Positions 1 through 6,623 of a stretch of 64,000 nt of DNA are shown here, piece by piece. Below the pieces are notes generated by a model. The model made no database searches and was not told where the DNA came from. It saw nothing but the letters and a program-made list of their open reading frames with translations. Within the stretch, counting starts at the first letter, position 1. The number at the start of each line of letters is the position of its first letter. A program made the translations under genes and the position numbers. The stretch comes from Chloroflexota bacterium (GTDB lineage Bacteria > Chloroflexota > Anaerolineae > Aggregatilineales > Phototrophicaceae), in assembly GCA_016223085.1 (NCBI GenBank), contig JACRPS010000006.1, positions 124,001 through 188,000 on the forward strand. The letters run 5' to 3'.

Positions 1-476
1 CGCAGTTTGTGGTTGACGACAACACGCGGATCCGGTTGCCAGAGTCGGTAAAGCGGGTTATCAACGTGCATCAGACGCGGGATTGGGGAACAGTAGGTCA
101 GTCATATCCCTGGTCAGAAGCCCAGGCAGAGGATGGTCATTGGCATCGGTTGGATTGTATCGGGACTGCTGACCGGCACAACTGCCGTAAATTCTATCTG
201 CCCCCGGACGAACCGGTGAGTTGGGCCGCCCTACAGCAGGGCGATGACGGCGATTGGATACGGCTGTCGTGGGATGCGCGCAGCGTGCCGTATCTGGGAA
301 TCTGGGTGGACGAGGGAACGTACAACGCCGCCCCCACCGCCGCGCTTGAACCGGCAACCGGCTTTTACGATAGTCTTGATTGGGCGTGGCAGAACAACCG
401 CGTCATGCACCTGCCGCCCAACGAACCCATTCGCTGGTATCTCAACATCGAAGTCGGCAACGGAATGATCGAGTAA
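1..476 (+). CDS. C-terminal part of an aldose-1-epimerase-like (galactose mutarotase fold) protein, 5' truncated by the window
   Basis: The frame is open from the first bases of the window, so the GTG at position 9 is probably not the real start and the gene continues upstream. The visible part is rich in Trp and Pro. Its LGIWVDEGTYN and ALEPATGFYDSL segments resemble the late beta-sandwich strands of galactose-mutarotase-like proteins, where a Glu in such an EP motif is often catalytic. It ends convergently with the peptidase gene. The family assignment rests on motif resemblance only; it could be another carbohydrate-binding beta-sandwich. Confidence 0.5.
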   Translation, partial: QFVVDDNTRIRLPESVKRVINVHQTRDWGTVGQSYPWSEAQAEDGHWHRLDCIGTADRHNCRKFYLPPDEPVSWAALQQGDDGDWIRLSWDARSVPYLGIWVDEGTYNAAPTAALEPATGFYDSLDWAWQNNRVMHLPPNEPIRWYLNIEVGNGMIE

Positions 477-495
477 CCCAGGCACGAATCACAAG

Positions 496-527
496 ACACC
501 GGGCTGGCTGCTCATCCAACCCGGTGT
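496..527. terminator. Hairpin between two convergent genes
   Basis: An 8-bp perfect stem (ACACCGGG with CCCGGTGT) and a 16-nt loop lie in the 83-bp gap between convergent genes. There is no good T-tract on either side, so its role as a bidirectional terminator is inferred from position. Confidence 0.4.
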
Positions 528-559
528 TACATGTTACTATCACTTTTGTGCCAGCTTGC

Positions 560-1954
560 TTATTCAACCATTCGCAGCGCAAGGCGGGGGTTGAGCAGAT
601 ATGGCACCAGGTAAGCCGGGATATTGCTGAATGGCAGGACTTCCGGTTTGAGGCAAATACCCAGCACATCCTGCATGAAACGCCGCCGCGCCTGAATCCG
701 CCCCCACGCTTCCGGGTACTTCTGCTCAAATTCGGCGCGCAGCGCTTCGTCTGCCAGCGCAATGCCATCCTCAATATTGGTGCTGATATAAGGTGTTCCG
801 GTCGCTGGAATGATGTCAATTTGCAGCGCCATCCCCGACCGGAGCGGAATCTCCGACCCCTCAAAGACCGGCGAATTAACCCATTCATCCAGGTGGATGT
901 AATGACCGGGGTTCAGTGCCACGCCGAAAAATGGGTCGCCGATCCGCTCATGTACCAGGCGGTAAAGTTCGCCGCCCGTTACACCGATACCAACCGTCTC
1001 GTACCAGGCGGCAGCGGTGGCAAAGTAAGGCGCGACGAGTTTGTCCACGTAATCCCGAATCGCCGCCGGGAGTTCTTCAGTCCCTCCGACCAGAAAACCG
1101 GCGCGGGAAGTGAGCGCGCCCCACAGGCCGACGGCAGTCGTTAGATACTCGCCGCGTTGAATCACTCTCATGCTTGGACTGGGCAGCCCGTAGGCAGCGC
1201 GGGGACCGGCGGACAGCATGGTATGGACGGCCAGCGGCAGCGCCGGCAGATTCATGCGCTGCGATAGTTCCAGTTCTGTCATACCGGGTTGGACGGAAAA
1301 CAGTACGTTACGAACCGCCTGTGAAGCCCACGTCGCCGCGAATTCGAACGCCGCCAACTGATCGACTTCGTTGATAATCCGCAGCCCATCGGTTGCATTC
1401 ATCAGGATTGAGGTCGCGTTGACGACGTTTGAAGCGTCCCCCGACACTTCCCGCAGCACATCCGTGATAAAGGCAGGGACTTCGATCCACGTCTGGGGGG
1501 ACGCTGTTTCACGCCGATCAAAATACTTCCACCCGATCAAACCGATTCGCTGGCCGGACCGAATACCTGCGTTTCGAAAAATCTCAGCCAGACTCGGATT
1601 GCCAGCACGTGGCATACCCATCAGGCTAAAACTACGGTAGAGTACGCGCCGGATGGGTGCAGGGGAGAGTTCAGCATAACCCCAGCCTTCCAGTCCAATG
1701 ACCAACGTTGGCTCGTTTCCGGGAGCCAGTATCAGCAGGGCTTCCTCAAAGCGCGGGTCGTAGCCAGTCAGATAGGCGAGGTTGGCAAAGTGCTCCCGAT
1801 CTCCATACACAACCAGCGCGTCCAGGTTGACTGCCGCTGCGCGCTCCCGCGCTGTGGCGATTCGGTTCGCGTAAATGTCGCCCGACACCGTCGGTTGAAC
1901 GGTGGGCAGCCCAAACTCAGGCAGATCTATTGGTGTAAGTTCAACACGTGACAT
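560..1954 (-). CDS. M24/creatinase-fold peptidase-like protein, metal ligands mostly lost
   Basis: About 464 aa from the ATG at 1954, which has an AAAGG Shine-Dalgarno upstream; a longer frame up to 2041 lacks coding character. The N-terminal region (YANRIATARERA, then LVVYGDREHFANLAYLTGYDPRFEEALL) is the creatinase/prolidase N-domain. The C-terminal half is pita-bread like, with NPGHYIHLDEW and NIEDGIAL. In true M24 aminopeptidases two Asp ligands lie in a segment like D-x-G-x10-D; here the matching stretch, TAVGLWGALTSRAGFLVGG, has none, and the first Glu ligand is replaced in LQIDIIP. That suggests a creatinase-like, metal-independent hydrolase or a pseudoenzyme. It is chromosomal flank, outside the ICE. 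Confidence 0.8.
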   Translation of the reverse strand: MSRVELTPIDLPEFGLPTVQPTVSGDIYANRIATARERAAAVNLDALVVYGDREHFANLAYLTGYDPRFEEALLILAPGNEPTLVIGLEGWGYAELSPAPIRRVLYRSFSLMGMPRAGNPSLAEIFRNAGIRSGQRIGLIGWKYFDRRETASPQTWIEVPAFITDVLREVSGDASNVVNATSILMNATDGLRIINEVDQLAAFEFAATWASQAVRNVLFSVQPGMTELELSQRMNLPALPLAVHTMLSAGPRAAYGLPSPSMRVIQRGEYLTTAVGLWGALTSRAGFLVGGTEELPAAIRDYVDKLVAPYFATAAAWYETVGIGVTGGELYRLVHERIGDPFFGVALNPGHYIHLDEWVNSPVFEGSEIPLRSGMALQIDIIPATGTPYISTNIEDGIALADEALRAEFEQKYPEAWGRIQARRRFMQDVLGICLKPEVLPFSNIPAYLVPYLLNPRLALRMVE

Positions 1955-2165
1955 CCCATAACCTTTCATGTAGCTGCAATGAACGTGTGCAGCGGTCAGG
2001 AAACCCAGCATCCAAATTATTCTCCAGGTTCCGCGCTCCATTATAGTGGAATTACTCCGGGAAAGGGACAGAAAGGATTAGCTTGTATCCAATGGCAGTG
2101 ATGGCATTAACGCAAGCTTATCCCAAAAGCACAACTGCTCTGGCGCAAAGGTGACGAGTTTATTA

Positions 2166-2246
2166 TAACGTGAGTTAGGGTTAACAAACGGCCTCCAACT
2201 GTGTAAAGCCAGGTGAAGCGACGGTTTGCTGGGCTGATGGCAGTAG
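2166..2246 (+). repeat. Left inverted repeat of the IS3-like element
   Basis: Begins TAACGTGAGTTAGGG and ends GATGGCAGTAG. It is the inverted copy of 3417-3497 with a single mismatch (GGTGAAG here, GGCGAAG in the other copy). Confidence 0.9.
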
Positions 2247-2322
2247 TGATCTATCCCGCATAAAACTGTACCAAAGCGAGTGAGACGATCTGGATACCAT
2301 GATGGGGCGGGAGGATAGTTTC

Positions 2323-2667
2323 ATGGCCAGCAAGGGAACGCACTAGAGCGAAGCACAGCTCATCCGCATTCTCAAAGATGTCGAGAGCGGAACGAGTGTA
2401 GCGGAGGGGTGCCGGCAGTATGGCGTGGCCGAACAGACGGTGTATCGCTGGCGGAACAAGTATGGCGGGCTGGAGACGAGCGAACTGCAACGGCTGCGGG
2501 AGTTGGAGGCAGAAAACAGCCGGTTGAAGAAAATCGTGGCGCAGCAGGCGCTGGACATTGACGCGCTGAAAGAGCGGGTGGCAAAAAAGGGTAAGCCCTC
2601 GCAGCCGGCGACAGGCGGCGGAACACATGATGACAGGGCGAGGGCTGTCGCAACCTCATGCCTGTGA
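2323..2667 (+). pseudogene. IS3-family orfA (helix-turn-helix subunit) with in-frame stop
   Basis: Reading from the ATG at 2323 gives MASKGTH, then a TAG stop (2344-2346), then SEAQLIRILKDVESG, the normal start of IS3 OrfA. The rest (VAEGCRQYGVAEQTVYRWR followed by a leucine-zipper-like LRELEAENSRLKK) is the usual HTH plus coiled coil. The nonsense codon removes the helix 1 region from any product started at 2425. Confidence 0.8.
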
Positions 2668-3412
2668 GCTGGTGGGTGTCCACCGTTCGACGGCGCGATA
2701 CCAGTCTCATCCACGCGCTGACGAAGCCGAGACGGTGGCGTTGATCCGCGACTATGCCGAGGAACAACCGATGTATGGCTACCGGATTAGTGCCGCCATG
2801 CTGCAACACGACGGCTATCGCCTCAACCGGAAGCGGGTGTATCGCCTCTGGCGGCAGGAAGGGCTGCAATTACCGCGCCGCAAAGTGGCAAAACGTCGCT
2901 AGGGCGACGCGACGAACACGCTCCAACACGCCAGCCTGCGCATCCTAACCGTGCTGGATGAGTACACGCGAGAATGCCTGGCGCTTCACATCACCCGCTC
3001 GATCTCGTCGCGCCAGGTCATCCAGGTGCTGGAATGGTTATTCCTGCTACGTGGTGCGCCGGACTATTTGCGCAGCGACAATGGCCCGGAATTCGTTGCC
3101 TACGCCCTGCAGCAGTGGTTGCAGGAGCGGCACTGCCACACGCTGTATATCACGCCCGGCAGTCCGTGGGAGAACCCCTTCATCGAGAGCTTCAACGGGA
3201 CGTTTCGCACTGAATGTCTGGATCGCTGGCCGTTCACCAACGGCGCGGCGGCACAAATCATTATCGAGCAGCGTCGTCCACACAGCAGCCTGGGCTACCG
3301 GCCATCGGCTGCCTTTGCCGAGGTTCGACTCTCACTCCAACTGGTCGTTGGGGGCAGGTCACCCGCCATCGCAGTCCCGTCAACTTCTGCGTCAACCTGG
3401 TGTGTGGCCTGA
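2627..3412 (+). pseudogene. IS3-family orfB transposase, multiply deleted
   Basis: The first part carries the HTH_21-like region (YAEEQPMYGYRISAAML, VYRLWRQEGLQLPRR). A TAG at 2900-2902 then breaks the frame. The normal HPNHVWSYDF-type segment containing the first catalytic Asp is missing: HAS runs directly into LRILTVLDEYTRECL. The second Asp (RSDNGPEF) and the Glu (NPFIESFNGTFR) remain. A further short deletion removes the W-x-HYN segment before RPHSSLGYR. The transposase cannot be active. Confidence 0.85.
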
Positions 3413-3416
3413 TTGC

Positions 3417-3497
3417 CTACTGCCATCAGCCCAGCAAACCGTCGCTTCGCCTGGCTTTACACAGTTGGAGGCCGTTTGTTAACCCTAACTCACGTTA
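3417..3497 (-). repeat. Right inverted repeat of the IS3-like element
   Basis: Inverted copy of 2166-2246 with one mismatch. It ends AACCCTAACTCACGTTA. Confidence 0.9.
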
Positions 3498-3642
3498 AAA
3501 GTAGATGGGGCCAATCAACATCCCTCCAATCGGCGGTGGTGAAACAGGACACAGGCTGATGACACGACTCTTCGGATCCTGTAGAATATATGTTCTATTC
3601 TAACTGGGAGTTGGTGATCTGTCAAGGCGGTCAAATTGCGGG

Positions 3643-3670
3643 TTGAAAAGTCGGGGCTGGTCGGTATAAT
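3643..3670 (+). promoter_or_regulatory. Putative tRNA-Lys promoter
   Basis: TTGAAA (3643-3648), a 16-bp spacer, then a perfect TATAAT (3665-3670), 12 bases before the tRNA 5' end. Confidence 0.65.
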
Positions 3671-3682
3671 GACTCTTACGCT

Positions 3683-3754
3683 GGCCCCGTAGTTCAGTGG
3701 CAGAACAGGAGCCTTTTAAGCTCTGTGTCGTAGGTTCGAGTCCTACCGGGGTCA
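3683..3754 (+). tRNA. tRNA-Lys, anticodon TTT (probable ICE attachment gene)
   Basis: Full cloverleaf: acceptor GGCCCCG/CGGGGTC, D stem GTTC/GAAC, anticodon stem GGAGC/GCTCT with loop CTTTTAA (anticodon TTT, reading AAA/AAG Lys codons), T arm GTAGG-TTCGAGT-CCTAC, discriminator A. CCA is not encoded. The serine recombinase gene runs into it from the 3' side on the other strand, as expected if the tRNA 3' part is the attachment core of the element to the right. Confidence 0.95.
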
Positions 3755-5439
3755 CAAAAGCCGACCTGAAGTGAACGTCCAGTCCCATTGCGGCTGGATG
3801 TTTGTTTTCCAGCGCTGCGCGAGGATTTACTCTTCACTTGCTTGCCGCTATCACCCCCTGCTAACTGATGCAGGTAGACAAACGGCGATTTCAACTCCAG
3901 CCTCAACACCTGACCTCGAAGGTCAATGACAACCCTATCGACGACCTGCCGCAGGATGTCGCGCTGCCGCGCTGCCTCCTGCTGTCCGTATCGCTCCCCA
4001 ATCTGCGCGATGATTGCCAGCGCTGCATCAAGATTTGCGATAGTTTCTCTATTTTCCTGTTGAATCGCTTTTAATGCAAATGTGATGCGATCCTGCTCAT
4101 CCTGGTACTCACGCGCCAGCTTTTGGAATGTCTCGGCACGCATCCCGTGTTCGGTGAAGGCGCGCCACAGATTGAGTTCCCGTTCCTTTACCCGCTCTAA
4201 TGCCTGTTCAAGGGCTTGGATTTCTTTGGCGCGAGAGGATGAATGGCTGTGTATATCCGCCAGATAGGTCTGTCGAATTTGCGGGAGAATTGCCGGGCTC
4301 ACCTGGATATGGCGCAGGAACTGCCCGATTTGCTGGTCAACAGCGCTGCATAGGAAATTGAGGGAGCTGCTGGGTACGCAGTAGTAGGAAACCCCCTCCG
4401 GTGTGCGGGTGGCATTCGGTCGCGCACAGGTGAGCTTCACCAGTTCCCCGCCCGGCATCTGAAGGTAGATCAAGCCTTGCAGCAGATAGAAATGCTTCTT
4501 CTGCGGCACCGGTTTTCGATTGCGCCGGGCGAGGATGGCGAGACCCAACTCAAATTCCTCGGTCGATACCACAGGCTGCCAGTTGCCACGCAGCGTCTTG
4601 GGTGGGATATGCGCCCACTCATTCTCCGCGACCACCCAGCCAGCGTAAAACCAGTTGTGGAAAACCCGCGAGAGCGCCTGTTTGTTGGGGACTCGCTTCC
4701 CCCGCTGGTTCACGCGCACAAACGGACGACCATCGCGCAAGCGATAGCCACGCGCGAACAAAGCCTCGCAAATGTCCTCCAGCGTTGGCGCATCTTGTAG
4801 CAGCAAGTCCCAGGCATAGCGCCAGACCTGCGCCTGTTCCGGGTCAATCTCGACCCAACGCTTGTAGCGGGCATGGTGCAGCTGCTCTTCTCGCCCTAGT
4901 TCTCCAATCTTAACCTCTTTGTTGACGTAGCCATCAGGCGCGCGCCATGCCCATTCACCTCTGAGCAGCTTGGAGAGCATCCCGCCGGTGGTGCGCTTGC
5001 CGGTGATAGCCGACTCGCGCTTTGCCATGCCGAAGAGGATGTTGAAGTAGAGGCGGTCATCCGGGTCGGAAGGATCCAGATCGGGATGGGAAGCGAAACG
5101 CACTTTGATGCCCAGACCGGTCATCTCGTCAATGGCGCGCAACGCCTCGACATCATCCCGTCCGAAGCGATCCGGAGTGCTGGCGAAGACATGGGAGAAC
5201 TTGCCCTGACGCGAGTCGGATAGCATCTGCTGGTAGTGTTTGCGGTCGGCGGATGTGCCGGTGTAATTGTCGATGTATTCGCCGAGGTCTGGAAGCGAGA
5301 GATAGCTGACCAGCCGTTGGAAAATATCCCGGCGCTGGGCAGCCTGTGAGCGTTCCGGTGACTGCACTTCTTCGTCGCTGGTACGCAGATATTTGACGAA
5401 GCCGGAATCCGGCGTTAGACGTGGTCGTTTGCGCGCCAT
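3694..5439 (-). CDS. Large serine recombinase (site-specific integrase)
   Basis: 581 aa. The N-terminal resolvase domain starts VKYLRTSDEEVQSPERSQ, with catalytic Ser at about residue 21, and has the RFGR arginines near residue 92. A recombinase domain follows (GYRLRDGRPF...GWVVAENEW), then a zinc-ribbon-like Cys region (LTCARPN...YYCVPSSSLNFLC), a coiled-coil segment and a basic tail. The last roughly 19 codons (from DPGRTRTYD to FCH) and the stop are the antisense strand of the tRNA-Lys gene, so its 3' end changes with the integration state. It is the last gene of a minus-strand operon with 5471-5671 and 5668-5910. Serine integrases using tRNA sites are less common than tyrosine ones. Confidence 0.93.
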   Translation of the reverse strand: MARKRPRLTPDSGFVKYLRTSDEEVQSPERSQAAQRRDIFQRLVSYLSLPDLGEYIDNYTGTSADRKHYQQMLSDSRQGKFSHVFASTPDRFGRDDVEALRAIDEMTGLGIKVRFASHPDLDPSDPDDRLYFNILFGMAKRESAITGKRTTGGMLSKLLRGEWAWRAPDGYVNKEVKIGELGREEQLHHARYKRWVEIDPEQAQVWRYAWDLLLQDAPTLEDICEALFARGYRLRDGRPFVRVNQRGKRVPNKQALSRVFHNWFYAGWVVAENEWAHIPPKTLRGNWQPVVSTEEFELGLAILARRNRKPVPQKKHFYLLQGLIYLQMPGGELVKLTCARPNATRTPEGVSYYCVPSSSLNFLCSAVDQQIGQFLRHIQVSPAILPQIRQTYLADIHSHSSSRAKEIQALEQALERVKERELNLWRAFTEHGMRAETFQKLAREYQDEQDRITFALKAIQQENRETIANLDAALAIIAQIGERYGQQEAARQRDILRQVVDRVVIDLRGQVLRLELKSPFVYLHQLAGGDSGKQVKSKSSRSAGKQTSSRNGTGRSLQVGFCDPGRTRTYDTELKRLLFCH

Positions 5440-5470
5440 AAGCCTATGATCAAAACGTGGTTGAACATCT

Positions 5471-5671
5471 CTACTTTACCGGAAAATGACGTTTCACAGG
5501 TTTCGCAGTATCATCCGACTCCATTTCTACTGCCGGTATCATGGAATCAGATGGGTTGCCAGATAGCTCCTTTTCAGTGTTCGGCTCTGCCGGAGCGGTC
5601 AGCAGGCCGGCGACGCGCAGCACCCGTTCCAGCAGCTTTTCGGGCGGTGGGGGTGGTTGGCTAGGGGTCAT
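5471..5671 (-). CDS. Small hypothetical protein between HTH gene and integrase
   Basis: 66 aa starting MTPSQPPPPPEKLLERVLR. Its ATG overlaps the stop of the upstream HTH gene in an ATGA, indicating translational coupling, and it ends 31 bp before the integrase start. It has a proline run, a short amphipathic helix and an acidic then basic tail. I recognise no family. Position suggests a role in integrase control or excision, which is a guess. Confidence 0.55.
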   Translation of the reverse strand: MTPSQPPPPPEKLLERVLRVAGLLTAPAEPNTEKELSGNPSDSMIPAVEMESDDTAKPVKRHFPVK

Positions 5672-5910
5672 CCTTCCTCCGGCTGAGTGCCTGCTGAACG
5701 TCTCATCTGTTCCACCCGCATGGCGTTGTCCAAGCCGAGGCGGAATTTCCAGGCGTTGAACGACTGCTGCGTGATCCCCAAGGCCTGCGCTGCTGCCCGT
5801 TCTGTGCCATATTCGCAGTAGGCATCCAGCAGGATTTGCTCGATGGATTGGCCGGGATGATCGCGTTCGATGAGCTGCATCAGGAAGGTCTTGGCCTTGC
5901 GTCGGGTCAC
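5668..5910 (-). CDS. Small helix-turn-helix DNA-binding protein
   Basis: 80 aa. The core IEQILLDAYCEYGTERAAAQ followed by ALGITQQSFNAWKFRL reads as a helix-turn-helix of the kind in phage and plasmid regulators (helix, AAAQALGIT turn, recognition helix). It is the first gene of the integrase operon and is transcribed from a promoter that overlaps the likely operators of the divergent XRE gene. It could be an activator of the integrase or a recombination directionality factor; the sequence does not decide. Confidence 0.7.
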   Translation of the reverse strand: MTRRKAKTFLMQLIERDHPGQSIEQILLDAYCEYGTERAAAQALGITQQSFNAWKFRLGLDNAMRVEQMRRSAGTQPEEG

Positions 5911-5954
5911 AGCACACCTCTATCACACTAATCTAATCATATACCCATAAATCT

Positions 5955-5982
5955 AATATACGCCATTTTGCCCGTTTGACAA
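5955..5982 (-). promoter_or_regulatory. Putative integrase-operon promoter
   Basis: On the minus strand: TTGTCA (5982-5977), 16-bp spacer, TATATT (5960-5955). AATCTA half-sites at 5950-5955 and 5930-5935 fall on and just downstream of the -10 box. Confidence 0.55.
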
Positions 5983-5984
5983 CC

Positions 5985-5999
5985 CAATCTATTAGATTG
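5985..5999. promoter_or_regulatory. Palindromic operator for the XRE/HTH switch
   Basis: CAATCTA-T-TAGATTG is a perfect 7-1-7 palindrome. The half-site AATCTA recurs at 5930-5935, 5950-5955 and 6424-6429. The 11-mer AACCCAATCTA occurs identically at 5981 and 6419, before and after the XRE gene. Confidence 0.6.
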
Positions 6000-6025
6000 T
6001 CAGGTCTCGAATCAGAAACTACAAT
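5997..6025 (+). promoter_or_regulatory. Putative promoter of the XRE regulator
   Basis: TTGTCA (5997-6002), 17-bp spacer, TACAAT (6020-6025). The palindrome at 5985-5999 touches the -35 box, fitting autoregulation. Confidence 0.6.
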
Positions 6026-6053
6026 ATCATTGTCATAGTCAAGGTGATGGGGG

Positions 6054-6398
6054 ATGGTTCACATGAGCAGCGAAGCGAAGAAAAAACTGGGAGAACGCAT
6101 TCGGCGCGCTCGCCTGGATGCCGATCTGAAACAGTCCGACCTGGCAGAGAAGCTGGGGATCAGCCAGGGGGTCATCTCGAATGTGGAAACGGGCGTCTCG
6201 ACGATTGACGCGCCCGATCTGCCACGCTGGGCGGCGGCGCTGGGCAAGCCCATCATGTTCTTCTTCATCGATGAGGACATGACCCGGCATGAGCGCGTAG
6301 CGGCGGTGTTAAGCATGTTCCCGGAAGAGCGGGTCGATTTCGTCCTGCAAATGCTCGAAACACTGGCGCTGACCCTGCGCGAACAGAATGGATCGTGA
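6054..6398 (+). CDS. XRE-family (Cro/cI-type) transcriptional regulator
   Basis: 114 aa; a second ATG at 6063 is an alternative start. A single HTH_3 domain covers residues 10-65: LGERIRRARLDADLKQSDLA, then KLGISQGVISNVETG. A helical tail (VDFVLQMLETLALTL) probably dimerises. It is divergent from the integrase operon and shares an operator-rich gap of 143 bp, so it is likely the repressor that keeps integrase and excision genes silent. No peptidase domain for SOS-type self-cleavage is present. Confidence 0.85.
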   Translation: MVHMSSEAKKKLGERIRRARLDADLKQSDLAEKLGISQGVISNVETGVSTIDAPDLPRWAAALGKPIMFFFIDEDMTRHERVAAVLSMFPEERVDFVLQMLETLALTLREQNGS

Positions 6399-6433
6399 GG
6401 CATGTGGAAACATTCACCAACCCAATCTAAACC

Positions 6434-6467
6434 TTAACTGAACGTTAATGCGCCCCCGCAGTATAAT
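6434..6467 (+). promoter_or_regulatory. Putative promoter and inverted repeat upstream of the LuxR gene
   Basis: A perfect TATAAT lies at 6462-6467. An inverted repeat TTAAC-TGAAC-GTTAA (6434-6448) covers the weak -35 region and could be an operator. The leader to the LuxR start would be about 150 nt. Confidence 0.4.
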
Positions 6468-6623
6468 GAAAAGACAACAAAGTTTAATCTGACTGTTTTG
6501 CGCTGCTTCCAATCGGGGAGGTGTGCTGTTCACTGGGTCGTCGGTCTGAAAGACCCTCGCCCACGCTGAACCTTTGAAGTGATCAGGAACGAGCCACGGC
6601 AACAGCGGCGTGCAGGTACGGGT

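Larger units (their letters stand above)
2166..3497. mobile_element. Decayed IS3-family insertion sequence with 81-bp inverted repeats
   Basis: Bases 2166-2246 and 3417-3497 are inverted repeats matching at 80 of 81 positions (one T/C difference). Between them lie the remains of an IS3-type orfA/orfB pair, both broken. The TG...CA tips typical of IS3 ends would be at 2171 and 3492. No convincing direct target duplication flanks either boundary. IS3 elements normally have about 20-40 bp repeats, so 81 bp is unusual. Confidence 0.85.

Noticed and set aside
2161-3500. Target-site duplication of the IS3-like element
   Set aside because: Flanks of the 81-bp repeats (ATTA and AAAG) and of the TG/CA tips (ACG and CGT) do not match as direct repeats.
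3600-3788. 62-aa minus-strand frame across tRNA-Lys
   Set aside because: PVGLEPTTQSLK-type peptides are a common artefact of translating tRNA genes.
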